DNA from: Alphaproteobacteria bacterium
GTDB taxonomy: Bacteria > Pseudomonadota > Alphaproteobacteria > Rs-D84
Assembly (NCBI GenBank): GCA_017511715.1
Contig: JAFWJF010000008.1
Coordinates: 105,260 to 169,259, forward strand
Direction: 5' to 3'
DNA: 64,000 bases
Under the pieces are notes generated by a model. It was not told the DNA's origin and did no database searches. It saw only the letters and a program-made list of their open reading frames with translations. Below are positions 1 to 7,958 of this stretch, piece by piece; position 1 is the stretch's first letter; each line of letters starts with the position of its first letter. A program made the position numbers and the translations under genes.

Positions 1-49
1 CTTTTTGCTGCGGGTCGGACCCCTGTGCCGGTGTCCAAATCCCAGATGT

Positions 50-79
50 CAAAATAAAAAATGACCACAAGGGTCATTT
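50..79 (-). terminator. Rho-independent terminator of tRNA-Met
   Basis: On the minus strand a stem of about seven pairs (AATGACC with GGTCATT, 60-66 and 72-78) is followed by a run of T. It lies directly downstream of the tRNA-Met 3' end. The same stem sequence recurs behind tRNA-Tyr near 23450. Confidence 0.75.
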
Positions 80-86
80 ATTATTT

Positions 87-161
87 TGGTAGCGGCGAAG
101 GGATTCGGACCCCTGACCAAAGGATTATGATTCCTCTGCTCTACCACTGAGCTACGCCGCC
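87..161 (-). tRNA. tRNA-Met (CAT), elongator type
   Basis: A full cloverleaf is readable on the minus strand. The acceptor GGCGGCG pairs with CGCCGCT (last pair G-U), the anticodon stem GAGGA/TCCTT carries the loop ATCATAA with anticodon CAT, and CCA is encoded. The body closely matches alphaproteobacterial elongator tRNA-Met. A CAT anticodon could also mean tRNA-Ile2 after lysidine modification, but the body favours Met. The T loop reads TCCGAAT, so position 55 is C where T is usual. A promoter lies just upstream (172-199). Confidence 0.93.
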
Positions 162-171
162 AGTGCAACGA

Positions 172-199
172 ATTATAACAGAGTTTTTTCTATTTGCAA
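172..199 (-). promoter_or_regulatory. Promoter of tRNA-Met
   Basis: On the minus strand a -35 TTGCAA (194-199) and a -10 TATAAT (172-177) are separated by 16 bases. The -10 ends ten bases before the tRNA 5' end. Confidence 0.65.
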
Positions 200-263
200 C
201 TAATTTATATGTATTAAATCTGTGGTTTTTTGTTATAATTGGTGTATCACAAAGGAGTTTGCT

Positions 264-515
264 GTGTCCAGAATATGCCAAAGTTGTGCGATGCCAATAG
301 ATGATGAAAAATTGTGGGGAACAAATAAAGATGGTTCCATGAATTCTGATTATTGTATCTATTGTTATAAGAATGGTGAATTTATAGATAAGGTGTCTAT
401 GCAAGAATATATTGAAAAAATGATTCCTTTTTCAGATCAGGCTGGCATGACCCCAGAACAGATGCGCCAATTTTGTGAAAATGTATATCCAACACTTAAA
501 AGATGGAAAAAATAA
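264..515 (+). CDS. Small putative zinc-ribbon protein
   Basis: An 83-residue cytoplasmic protein. The GTG start at 264 is preferred because AAAGGAG sits seven bases upstream; an in-frame start at 222 has no ribosome binding site. Near the N-terminus it has CQSCAMP and, after a KDGS-type turn, YCIYCYKNG. This is the four-cysteine layout of the putative zinc-ribbon family Pfam PF12674, with the family's usual C-terminal half ending in a predicted helix with a PxxxxW-like tail. Its exact role is unknown; relatives occur alone or fused to transcriptional regulators. It is a single-gene unit ending in its own hairpin, just before tRNA-Thr. Confidence 0.75.
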   Translation: MSRICQSCAMPIDDEKLWGTNKDGSMNSDYCIYCYKNGEFIDKVSMQEYIEKMIPFSDQAGMTPEQMRQFCENVYPTLKRWKK

Positions 516-532
516 TTAAGTGTTGATTTTTA
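490..532 (+). terminator. Terminator hairpin overlapping the zinc-ribbon gene end
   Basis: CAACACTTAA (490-499) and TTAAGTGTTG (516-525) form a perfect ten-pair stem around the stop codon, followed by ATTTTTA. The 3' arm overlaps the -35 element of tRNA-Thr. Confidence 0.6.
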
Positions 533-550
533 TCCCTTTACAGTTATAAT
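523..550 (+). promoter_or_regulatory. Promoter of tRNA-Thr
   Basis: TTGATT (523-528), 16 bases, TATAAT (545-550). The tRNA starts twelve bases after the -10 element. Confidence 0.65.
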
Positions 551-561
551 TACTGGCAGTT

Positions 562-635
562 GCCCTAATAGTCTAGTGGTAAAACACGTCCTTGGTAAGG
601 ACGAGTCGCAAGTCCGATTCTTGCTTAGGGCACCA
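562..635 (+). tRNA. tRNA-Thr (GGT)
   Basis: The acceptor GCCCTAA pairs with TTAGGGC. The anticodon stem CGTCC/GGACG closes the loop TTGGTAA with anticodon GGT. CCA is encoded at 633-635. As in tRNA-Met of this window, the T loop is TCCGATT, with C at position 55. Confidence 0.93.
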
Positions 636-838
636 GAAATGCATTATCTATTTTGCGTTTGTTCGTTTTTGTTCAGGTCATGTATGTTTTATACACTCCT
701 ATCACAAAAACATCACAATCTGCAATATCTAATACATTTCTGATGCCTTACGGGCAGTTATATATTTTGTGTTTTATTAAATATGTTGATGCGACTGACA
801 ACCGCGGAGTATTTATGAAACAAAATAAAGTAAAAAAA

Positions 839-901
839 GCAGGGTGGCACCGCGCGAAAAAATCTTAGCGCCCCTGTATTTAAGATTTGAATTGGTGCCG
901 C
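839..901 (+). promoter_or_regulatory. T-box (tRNA-Asp sensing) element in the aspS leader
   Basis: Positions 841-854 match the 14-base T-box consensus AGGGTGGNACCGCG exactly, with N = C. The canonical fold is present: CAGGG (840-844) pairs with CCCTG (872-876), TGGCACC (845-851) is the seven-base bulge, and GCGC (852-855) pairs with GCGC (868-871). The bulge TGGC complements the GCCA end of an uncharged tRNA with discriminator G, as tRNA-Asp has. A competing helix, GTGGCACC (844-851) with GGTGCCGC (894-901), would bury the bulge. No T-run follows, so control of translation or Rho access is more likely than intrinsic termination. In the upstream leader (636-838) I see one closing helix (CACAAAA 703-709 with TTTTGTG 765-771) but cannot place the specifier loop securely. 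Confidence 0.78.
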
Positions 902-946
902 AATACCAGGAATTTTATCGCGACACTGAAACAAAAGGGTGTAAAA

Positions 947-2716
947 ATGCTTTCGTTAAAATCAAAGTACAGAACGCATACCTGTGGCGAATTAACCGAA
1001 AAAAATGTTGGTGAAACAGTTACGCTTTCAGGATGGGTTCATCGTAAACGTGATCATGGGTCTTTGTTGTTCGTTGATTTGCGTGATAATTATGGAATTA
1101 CGCAGTGTGTATTTGATGGCGGGGATGAAAATTTGGAAAAAATTCGTCCTGAATCCGTTGTTAAAATTACCGGTAAAGTTGTTGCGCGCGACAGTGATGC
1201 CATTAACGATAAAATACCAACGGGACATATTGAAATAAAATCTGAAAGTTGGGAAGTTTTGACAAATGCGGACGTTTTGCCGTTCCAAGTGTTTGGCGAT
1301 GAAGACACAAGCGAAGAATTGCGTTATAAATATCGTTTCCTTGATTTGCGTCGTGAAAAATTGCATCACAATATTTTGATGCGCAACAAGATGATGAAGT
1401 GGTTGCGGGATAAAATGTGGGATATGGGCTTTAGCGAATTCCAAACACCGTTATTAACGGCTGATTCACCAGAGGGCGCACGTTGTTTCTTGGTCCCAAG
1501 CCGTTTGCATCATGGAAAGTTTTATGCGTTGCCTCAGGCACCACAGATGTTCAAGCAGTTGTTGCAAGTGTCTGGATTTGATAGATATTTCCAAATAGCA
1601 CCTTGTTTTCGTGATGAAGATTTGCGTGCAGATAGATTGTTGGAGTTTTACCAATTAGATATCGAAATGTCTTTTGTTGACCAAGGCGATATACAGGCTG
1701 TTGGGGAAAAACTGATGCCGGAATTTGTAAAAACTTTTGCGCCGGATGCAAATGTATATCCTGAAATTCCGCATATTTCATTTGATGACGCAATGTTGAA
1801 ATATGGTTGTGATAAACCCGATCTTCGCAACCCGATTTTAATCAGCGATGTGACAGAAATATTCCGTGGTTCTGATTTTGGAATTTTTGCAAACGCTATA
1901 GAAAATGGCGCGGTTGTTCGTGCGGTGCCTGCACCAAAATCATCAGATAAACCGCGTTCTTGGTTTGATAAACTGGGCGATTATGCGGTAAAAGAATTAG
2001 GACTTGGCGGGCTGGGCTATATTGTGTTTGCCGAAGAAGCCAAAGGACCTGTTGCTAAAAAACTTGATTCAGACAGAATTGCAAAATTGCACGAAATTGC
2101 TGGCGATAATTCTTCGTTGTTCTTTATTTGCGATGAAGAAGAAAAAGCCGCAAAAGCAGCTGGTAAATTGCGTAATAAATTGGGTGCTGATTTAGGTTTG
2201 GTCAATCCGCGTGATTTTGCGTTTTGTTGGGTCGATAATTTCCCGTTCTTTGAACCAGACGAAGAACGTGGCGGTGCGCCAAAGTTTACGCACAATCCGT
2301 TCTCTTACCCAATTGCGACATTGGAAGAATTGTCAACTAAAGATCCGTTTTCTATCAAGGCGGCACAATTCGATATGGTGTTAAATGGTATTGAAATTTG
2401 CAGTGGCGGACTTCGTAATTTCAACCCAGAAGTTATGAAAAAATGTTTTGATATTGCAGGTTATCCAATTGAAGCCGTAGAACAAAACTTTAATGCGCTT
2501 TATACTGCGTTCCAATATGGTGCGCCACCACACGGTGGATGTGCATTTGGTATCGAAAGGTTGGTGTCTGAAATCTTGGGCGATGGTGAAAGCGTCCGTG
2601 AAATAGTTGCTTTCCCTGCGAATCAGCGCGGACAAGATTTGTTGATGGGGTCGCCAAATGAAGTGACAGAACAACAATTGCGTGATGTACATATCCAAGT
2701 ACGCAAACGTGGTTAA
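947..2716 (+). CDS. aspS: Aspartate--tRNA ligase (probably Asp/Asn non-discriminating)
   Basis: AspRS activates aspartate and charges tRNA-Asp; in many alphaproteobacteria it also mischarges tRNA-Asn for GatCAB. The 589 residues are full length. An N-terminal OB-fold anticodon domain includes GWVHRKRDHG, and the class II core has motif 2 FRDED at about 221-225. The bacterial insertion domain follows, then motif 3 FGIERLV near the end. The ATG at 947 has AAAAGGG upstream; the earlier in-frame ATG at 887 lies inside the T-box leader. The normally conserved RADRSPGEFYQLD-type stretch reads RADRLLEFYQLD, one residue shorter. Non-discrimination is inferred from the alpha-type sequence and not proven here. 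Confidence 0.97.
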   Translation: MLSLKSKYRTHTCGELTEKNVGETVTLSGWVHRKRDHGSLLFVDLRDNYGITQCVFDGGDENLEKIRPESVVKITGKVVARDSDAINDKIPTGHIEIKSESWEVLTNADVLPFQVFGDEDTSEELRYKYRFLDLRREKLHHNILMRNKMMKWLRDKMWDMGFSEFQTPLLTADSPEGARCFLVPSRLHHGKFYALPQAPQMFKQLLQVSGFDRYFQIAPCFRDEDLRADRLLEFYQLDIEMSFVDQGDIQAVGEKLMPEFVKTFAPDANVYPEIPHISFDDAMLKYGCDKPDLRNPILISDVTEIFRGSDFGIFANAIENGAVVRAVPAPKSSDKPRSWFDKLGDYAVKELGLGGLGYIVFAEEAKGPVAKKLDSDRIAKLHEIAGDNSSLFFICDEEEKAAKAAGKLRNKLGADLGLVNPRDFAFCWVDNFPFFEPDEERGGAPKFTHNPFSYPIATLEELSTKDPFSIKAAQFDMVLNGIEICSGGLRNFNPEVMKKCFDIAGYPIEAVEQNFNALYTAFQYGAPPHGGCAFGIERLVSEILGDGESVREIVAFPANQRGQDLLMGSPNEVTEQQLRDVHIQVRKRG

Positions 2717-2734
2717 TGTTGCTTGTGATAAATG

Positions 2735-2764
2735 CACCCCGGTTTTATTCGGGGTGTTTTTTTA
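2735..2764 (+). terminator. Rho-independent terminator of aspS
   Basis: CACCCCG (2735-2741) pairs with CGGGGTG (2750-2756), followed by eight T. It separates aspS from the convergent AsmA-family gene. Confidence 0.9.
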
Positions 2765-5242
2765 TTAAAACTGATTGTGTATTTTTACAAATTCACGCAT
2801 GTATTCTGGATCAAAATGCAACATGATTTCTGAAAGAGAAAAATCACGTGAATCATTAGGATATATTATTAAATCTATTGGTTCAGGATCGGTAGATGCG
2901 CCGCGCAAAATCAATTTCAATTTTGCTATCATTTCATTGTTTTCGATTTGTAATATACCTGTTGCATCTGTGTGTGGCATGGATAATGTAAATGGTTCAT
3001 CTGTTTTTATGTCGCCGTTTTTATAAGTCCCGACAATATGCATTTTCTTTACAGGCGTGATGCCACCGGTTAATGCCTTGTACAGAGCGTATTCGCCACT
3101 TAAGATTGTTAGTTTTGGCGCAGATGCATAAAATTCTGCAAGCCCAAGGCCATAAAGTTTTCCGCCATCAAACGATACATCAAAAGTTCCACTTAAATTG
3201 CTGATGATATCGTGTGCTATTTTTCCATATGTTTTCAATTTTATTTCAGCAGTAATTGCTGTATCAGAAATATTCAACGGCATGTTTTCTGGTAATATTT
3301 TTTCATTAAACATGAATTTGTTCAATTGAATATTTGTGTTATATTTTGTGTTGTCTTTATTTATTGTTGCTAATAAATTTCCACGATTGGAATCAGATAT
3401 AGAAAATGTTTGGATATTATCACGAAGTGAATATACAAAATTATTATATTCTGCATCTTTGTAAATTATTCTGTTCGCAGATAAGGCGACATTTATATTT
3501 GATTCAAATGGTAATAATATTGGATGGTTTGTAAAGAACGATAATTCTTCAAATTTTTCCAAAAAAGATTGATTTATAAATGGTGTGATATTTAACACGT
3601 CTGTTTTTAACGTGATAGATTTTCCAAATAACATTCCGGTAAGTTTATGACCTGCAATTTCAACCGTGAAATCAGAGATGTTCCCATTCTTGTAATTCCC
3701 AGACAAAACATATGGCAGGTTGTTGAAAGATTGTAAATCTAGTTTGCGAGTTAATTGCTTGAAGTTTTCGCCACGCAATATAAAGAAATCTGAACTTTTA
3801 GACAATTGCCATTGTTTGGAATTTGGTGTAAAAATCATAGTCCCACTGATCCATACAAAATCACCAGATTCGTCTTTCATAAATTCCGGTAAGAATTTTG
3901 GGTTAATTTTTGCCTGATTTAGAGATTTGTTATCAAGGTGCGTGTAATCGACGGTATAATCATTTTTACGCAGATGCAACGTTCCTGCCATGTCGGGATA
4001 ATAAAATCTTACTTCGCCACTGGATGCCAGCTTTCGTATTGTCACAACGAATGGTTTCATGTCTTCATAGATTTCGGTCGAATAAACATCTGCGTTAATT
4101 ACATCGTTGGTCACAGAAAAGACAGATGTGATATTGTTCCCATGAGAGAATTCTTTGCAAGACCAACTTTTTGGCGTACCGTTGAAAAGACATGTTGTGT
4201 GAAGTCCAGATAATGGACCAGCGACATTGACATCGTGTGCCCCATCTTTATCAACATATCCACCAAAAATATGTATGTTATCGGCGGTAATATTGTTTAT
4301 TATTATTTTATTATCAACACAGACCGTATCTAGTTTCAGGTAGTTTATTCTTTGTTTCATAAATGTCATGTCGCCATAAAAATCTAAATCAAAAGATGCG
4401 TTCTGCAATATCATCGGGTCCTGCATAAAAAACGACATATCATAGTTTATATTATTTGATTTTAATTTTACGATTCTGTACCCATCGTCCTTGAATTCGA
4501 TACTGCCATAGATGCCGTTGGCGGATATATCTGTAAAACTTACGCCATATCCACCATCCCAGGTAAAGTTTGCGTTTATTGGAAATCGTCCTACTATGCG
4601 GGGTGTGTGAAAGTTAAACCATCGGTTAACGTCTTGGGCTATTATGCTTATGTGTCCGCGCGCGCCACCGTCTTTCAATAATTCCCCAGTTAGAATTAAA
4701 TCATTGTTTTTGTTTTTTATTACAAATTTATTGTTTGTGCTTTTTATTTCGTATTTGTGTTGGTCCGTGCGAACAAGTACATCAATGTTTTCTTTGGAAA
4801 AGTTCCCGTTAATAATATAGTATTCTTTGTTAAGGAATGTTATTTTGGAATCATTAACCAAAACATCGTTTTTTGATACAAAAGGAATAAGTTTTTCAAT
4901 ATAGATGTTTGCGCCATTTACCTGTATGTCGCCAGATATATTAGCGCGTTTGATATTGAATATTTCAATCAGTGGGAAATGAAATTCAATGGAAGACACT
5001 GTGCCGTTGGGAATGCTTACATTGTGTGCAACAATTGATGCCTTGCCCATCAGAGAAAAATTAACATCGCCATGAATTTTTGCTTTGATACCTGTTTTAG
5101 AGAAAATGGTGTTTTCTATGGTCGGTTTAAGACTGTTAAGTGTTATCTGGGGCGGGACAACAATTACCGCCAATGATAAAAGTCCAACAAGTGCCAATAA
5201 AAATAGCAATATTTTATTTTTGTATTTTGGTTCTGTAGACAT
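2765..5242 (-). CDS. AsmA-family envelope protein
   Basis: An 825-residue protein with one N-terminal membrane segment (about residues 9-30) and a long periplasmic part rich in short beta strands. The C-terminal 200 residues resemble the AsmA_2 region (DVSFDGGKLYG and a TGxLxIxNN-like strand), ending in LHFDPEYMREF. AsmA/TamB relatives are thought to form hydrophobic grooves that help carry phospholipids or fold outer-membrane proteins; the function here is inferred from the family. The start has AAGGAAAG upstream. It is a single gene, divergent from uvrB with only 47 bases between the starts. The sequence is strongly diverged from E. coli AsmA. Confidence 0.72.
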   Translation of the reverse strand: MSTEPKYKNKILLFLLALVGLLSLAVIVVPPQITLNSLKPTIENTIFSKTGIKAKIHGDVNFSLMGKASIVAHNVSIPNGTVSSIEFHFPLIEIFNIKRANISGDIQVNGANIYIEKLIPFVSKNDVLVNDSKITFLNKEYYIINGNFSKENIDVLVRTDQHKYEIKSTNNKFVIKNKNNDLILTGELLKDGGARGHISIIAQDVNRWFNFHTPRIVGRFPINANFTWDGGYGVSFTDISANGIYGSIEFKDDGYRIVKLKSNNINYDMSFFMQDPMILQNASFDLDFYGDMTFMKQRINYLKLDTVCVDNKIIINNITADNIHIFGGYVDKDGAHDVNVAGPLSGLHTTCLFNGTPKSWSCKEFSHGNNITSVFSVTNDVINADVYSTEIYEDMKPFVVTIRKLASSGEVRFYYPDMAGTLHLRKNDYTVDYTHLDNKSLNQAKINPKFLPEFMKDESGDFVWISGTMIFTPNSKQWQLSKSSDFFILRGENFKQLTRKLDLQSFNNLPYVLSGNYKNGNISDFTVEIAGHKLTGMLFGKSITLKTDVLNITPFINQSFLEKFEELSFFTNHPILLPFESNINVALSANRIIYKDAEYNNFVYSLRDNIQTFSISDSNRGNLLATINKDNTKYNTNIQLNKFMFNEKILPENMPLNISDTAITAEIKLKTYGKIAHDIISNLSGTFDVSFDGGKLYGLGLAEFYASAPKLTILSGEYALYKALTGGITPVKKMHIVGTYKNGDIKTDEPFTLSMPHTDATGILQIENNEMIAKLKLILRGASTDPEPIDLIIYPNDSRDFSLSEIMLHFDPEYMREFVKIHNQF

Positions 5243-5289
5243 TATTCTCTTTCCTTGTATTTTTATTATAATGAATTATATTAAGGTAT

Positions 5290-7299
5290 GTGAACAAAAA
5301 AATGAAAAAAGTTGAAAGTATTTTTTCAATGGTTTCTGACTTTGCGCCGATGGGGGATCAGCCAACGGCGATATCCGAATTGGTCGCGGGGGTGAAAGAT
5401 GGCCGGAAATCTCAGGTTTTGCTGGGGGTGACGGGTTCTGGTAAGACTTTTACAATGGCAAATGTGATAAAAGAATTGGGTCGCCCAACAATGATAATGG
5501 CACCAAATAAAATTTTGGCAGCGCAGTTATATACAGAAATGAAGGCTTTTTTTCCGCACAATCATGTTGAATATTTCGTGTCTTTTTATGATTACTATCA
5601 ACCAGAAGCCTATGTCCCAACCACAGATACTTATATTGACAAAGATGCGTCTATAAATGACCAACTTGACCGGATGCGCCATTCTGCAACGCGTGCCATG
5701 TTGGAAGAAAGGGACGTTATTGTTGTTTCGTCGGTTTCGTCTATTTATGGTATCGGTTCGCCAGAGCAGTATTCTGAAATGAAACTGGTATTAAAAGTTG
5801 GCGATAAAATATCAGAAAAAGATGTTATGCGCGCCCTTGTTGATATTCAATATAAAAGAAACGATGTGGGGTTTGCGCGTGGTGATTTTCGTGCGCGTGG
5901 TGATACACTTGATATATTTCCATCACATTCTCAAGACAGGGCGTGGAAATTATCTTTCTTTGGTGATGAAATTGACGAGATTTGGGAAATCGATACCCTA
6001 ACCGGTGGTAAATTGCATAAACTGGACAGGATAGTTGTTTACCCAAATACACACTATGCAACACCTATGCCGTCTGTATTACAGGCAATCGGGCAAATCA
6101 GACAAGATTTAGAAGAACGCTTGAAATATTTTCATGACAATATGAAATATGTCGAAGAGCAAAGATTGCGCGAACGTGTGAATTTTGATATTGAAATGAT
6201 GGAATCTACAGGAACGTGTCGCGGCATTGAAAATTATTCAAGGTATTTGACAGGGCGTCTTCCGGGTCAACCACCACCAACGTTGTTTGAGTATTTGCCA
6301 AAAGACGCACTGTTGTTCTTGGATGAAAGCCATGTGACTGTTCCGCAAATCGGGGCAATGTCACGCGGGGATAGGGCGCGCAAGGAAACTTTGGCGCAAT
6401 ATGGTTTTAGATTGCCGTCATGTGTTGATAACAGGCCGCTTACTTTTGATGAATGGGACGCTTTGCGCCCACAGACTATATTTGTTTCTGCAACACCTGC
6501 CGCGTGGGAATTGGAACAATCAAATGGTATAGTTTCTGAACAGGTTATTCGTCCAACTGGTTTGTTAGATCCGATATGCGAAGTAAGACCCACAGAACAC
6601 CAGGTTGATGATTTGCTTTATGAAGTGAAAAAAACCAAGGGGCGCGTAATTGTTACCACGTTAACAAAAAAAATGGCAGAACAACTAACAGATTATTTCG
6701 TTGAAAATGGTGTGCGTGCGCGGTATTTGCATTCTGATATTGAAACATTGGAACGTATAGATTTGTTGCGCGATTTGCGCCTTGGGAAATATGACGTGTT
6801 GGTTGGAATCAACCTTTTGCGCGAAGGTCTTGATGTTCCGGAATGTGAATTAGTTGCAATTATGGATGCAGATAAGGAAGGTTTTTTGCGTTCAACGCGT
6901 TCACTTATTCAGACTATTGGGCGCGCTGCACGTAATGCAAATGGACGTGTGATTTTATATGGGGATACAATAACGGAATCTATGCGCGCGGCGTTGGATG
7001 AAACATCACGCAGGCGCGAAAAACAACAAAAATATAACATTGAACACAACATAACACCAAAGACCATATCAAAGTCTGTGTTTGATGAAGTTAAAGAAAA
7101 AGAAGAAAAAACTGACAAAACACGAAAGTTTGTTTATAATAAAGATGGTGGTGTAATGGATGCAGAATCTTTGCAAAAGGAAATAAAAAAACTTACCAAA
7201 GAAATGCAAAAGCACGCTGAAAATCTGGAGTTTGAACAAGCCGCACAAATTCGCGATTTGATTCATGCAATGGAAGACGATTTATTATTGGTGGAATAA
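5290..7299 (+). CDS. uvrB: UvrABC excinuclease subunit B
   Basis: UvrB is the damage-verifying helicase-like subunit of nucleotide excision repair, acting with UvrA and then UvrC. The 669 residues match the usual length of about 670. Walker A GVTGSGKT is at 46-53, the beta-hairpin region [20 protein letters not shown] follows, then the helicase motifs (ending [10 protein letters not shown]) and a C-terminal UVR motif ([11 protein letters not shown]). The start is uncertain: GTG at 5290 lies only three bases after AAGG, and an in-frame ATG at 5302 would make the protein four residues shorter. I see no LexA-type GTTC or GAAC repeat upstream. Confidence 0.97.
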   Translation: MNKKMKKVESIFSMVSDFAPMGDQPTAISELVAGVKDGRKSQVLLGVTGSGKTFTMANVIKELGRPTMIMAPNKILAAQLYTEMKAFFPHNHVEYFVSFYDYYQPEAYVPTTDTYIDKDASINDQLDRMRHSATRAMLEERDVIVVSSVSSIYGIGSPEQYSEMKLVLKVGDKISEKDVMRALVDIQYKRNDVGFARGDFRARGDTLDIFPSHSQDRAWKLSFFGDEIDEIWEIDTLTGGKLHKLDRIVVYPNTHYATPMPSVLQAIGQIRQDLEERLKYFHDNMKYVEEQRLRERVNFDIEMMESTGTCRGIENYSRYLTGRLPGQPPPTLFEYLPKDALLFLDESHVTVPQIGAMSRGDRARKETLAQYGFRLPSCVDNRPLTFDEWDALRPQTIFVSATPAAWELEQSNGIVSEQVIRPTGLLDPICEVRPTEHQVDDLLYEVKKTKGRVIVTTLTKKMAEQLTDYFVENGVRARYLHSDIETLERIDLLRDLRLGKYDVLVGINLLREGLDVPECELVAIMDADKEGFLRSTRSLIQTIGRAARNANGRVILYGDTITESMRAALDETSRRREKQQKYNIEHNITPKTISKSVFDEVKEKEEKTDKTRKFVYNKDGGVMDAESLQKEIKKLTKEMQKHAENLEFEQAAQIRDLIHAMEDDLLLVE

Positions 7300-7312
7300 A
7301 AAGGAAAAGCTT

Positions 7313-7561
7313 ATGAATCTAAAAAAAGAAGAAGTTGTTCGTACAGATGGTGTGTACAGGTCGCAATTATATTCAAATTGGTTCGCTGCACAGATAATAG
7401 TTAGACGTGGTGATTCTTATTTTAGAATAAGGTATCCGTATAATTCAGAAGAAAAAGCAAAACAAGCAATAGATTTTTTTAATAATAAAATACTGGTTTT
7501 GCCGCAAATAGATTATAAAGCAATAATTCATCAATGTGACAGGAACGGACATGTTAGATAA
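7313..7561 (+). CDS. Hypothetical protein (82 aa)
   Basis: The ATG at 7313 has AAAAGGAAAAG just upstream, and the gene lies 13 bases after uvrB and overlaps tsaE by 11 bases, so it is probably co-transcribed with both. The product is small, soluble and basic, with aromatic residues in a central YFRIRYPYNSEEKAKQA segment that suggests a beta strand followed by a helix. I do not recognise the family. The coding call rests on gene spacing and the ribosome binding site. Confidence 0.65.
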   Translation: MNLKKEEVVRTDGVYRSQLYSNWFAAQIIVRRGDSYFRIRYPYNSEEKAKQAIDFFNNKILVLPQIDYKAIIHQCDRNGHVR

Positions 7562-7958
7562 AAAAGAATATTTATTGAAGAATGTTAACGAAACTCGTGC
7601 ATGGGCGCGCGATTTTGCAAAGACTTTGCATGCCCCGGTAACCGTTGCATTGCATGGTGATTTGGGTATGGGAAAAAGTGAAATAGCGCGTGAAATAATA
7701 AAGACTTTGCGTGGCGCTGATACAGTTGTGCCAAGTCCGACATTTACACTGGTGCAAAATTATGATGGGATATCTCATTTTGATTTGTACAGAATAGGCG
7801 ATGCGTCTGAATTGGAAGAAATTGGTCTGCAATATGCGATTGATAATGACATTACACTGATTGAATGGCCGGATGTTGCAAAGGACAAATTACCTGAAAA
7901 CACAATTCATGTTTATATAACACAACAAGGTGATGGGCGCAAATTAGTGCTTCAATAA
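7551..7958 (+). CDS. tsaE: tRNA threonylcarbamoyladenosine biosynthesis ATPase TsaE
   Basis: TsaE is the ATPase that works with TsaB and TsaD to make t6A37 in ANN-decoding tRNAs. The product is 135 residues from the ATG at 7551 (AGGA seven bases upstream); a GTG at 7536 would add five residues. Walker A reads HGDLGMGKSE, with Met and Ser where Ala and Thr are common. SPTFTLVQNY and HFDLYRIGDASELEEIGL are typical TsaE signatures, and IEWPD is near the end. Its last 15 bases overlap the convergent ftsA-rpe gene tail to tail, and I see no terminator between them. Confidence 0.93.
   Translation: MLDKKEYLLKNVNETRAWARDFAKTLHAPVTVALHGDLGMGKSEIAREIIKTLRGADTVVPSPTFTLVQNYDGISHFDLYRIGDASELEEIGLQYAIDNDITLIEWPDVAKDKLPENTIHVYITQQGDGRKLVLQ

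Noticed and set aside
1..49. A possible tRNA remnant sharing TCGGACCCCTG (15-25) with the T arm of tRNA-Met (105-115)
   Set aside because: No cloverleaf can be drawn and the window edge cuts it. Eleven shared bases are not enough to call a gene or a repeat.
653..868. A 71-codon frame upstream of aspS
   Set aside because: It runs through the T-box antiterminator core, has no ribosome binding site and shows no protein-like pattern.
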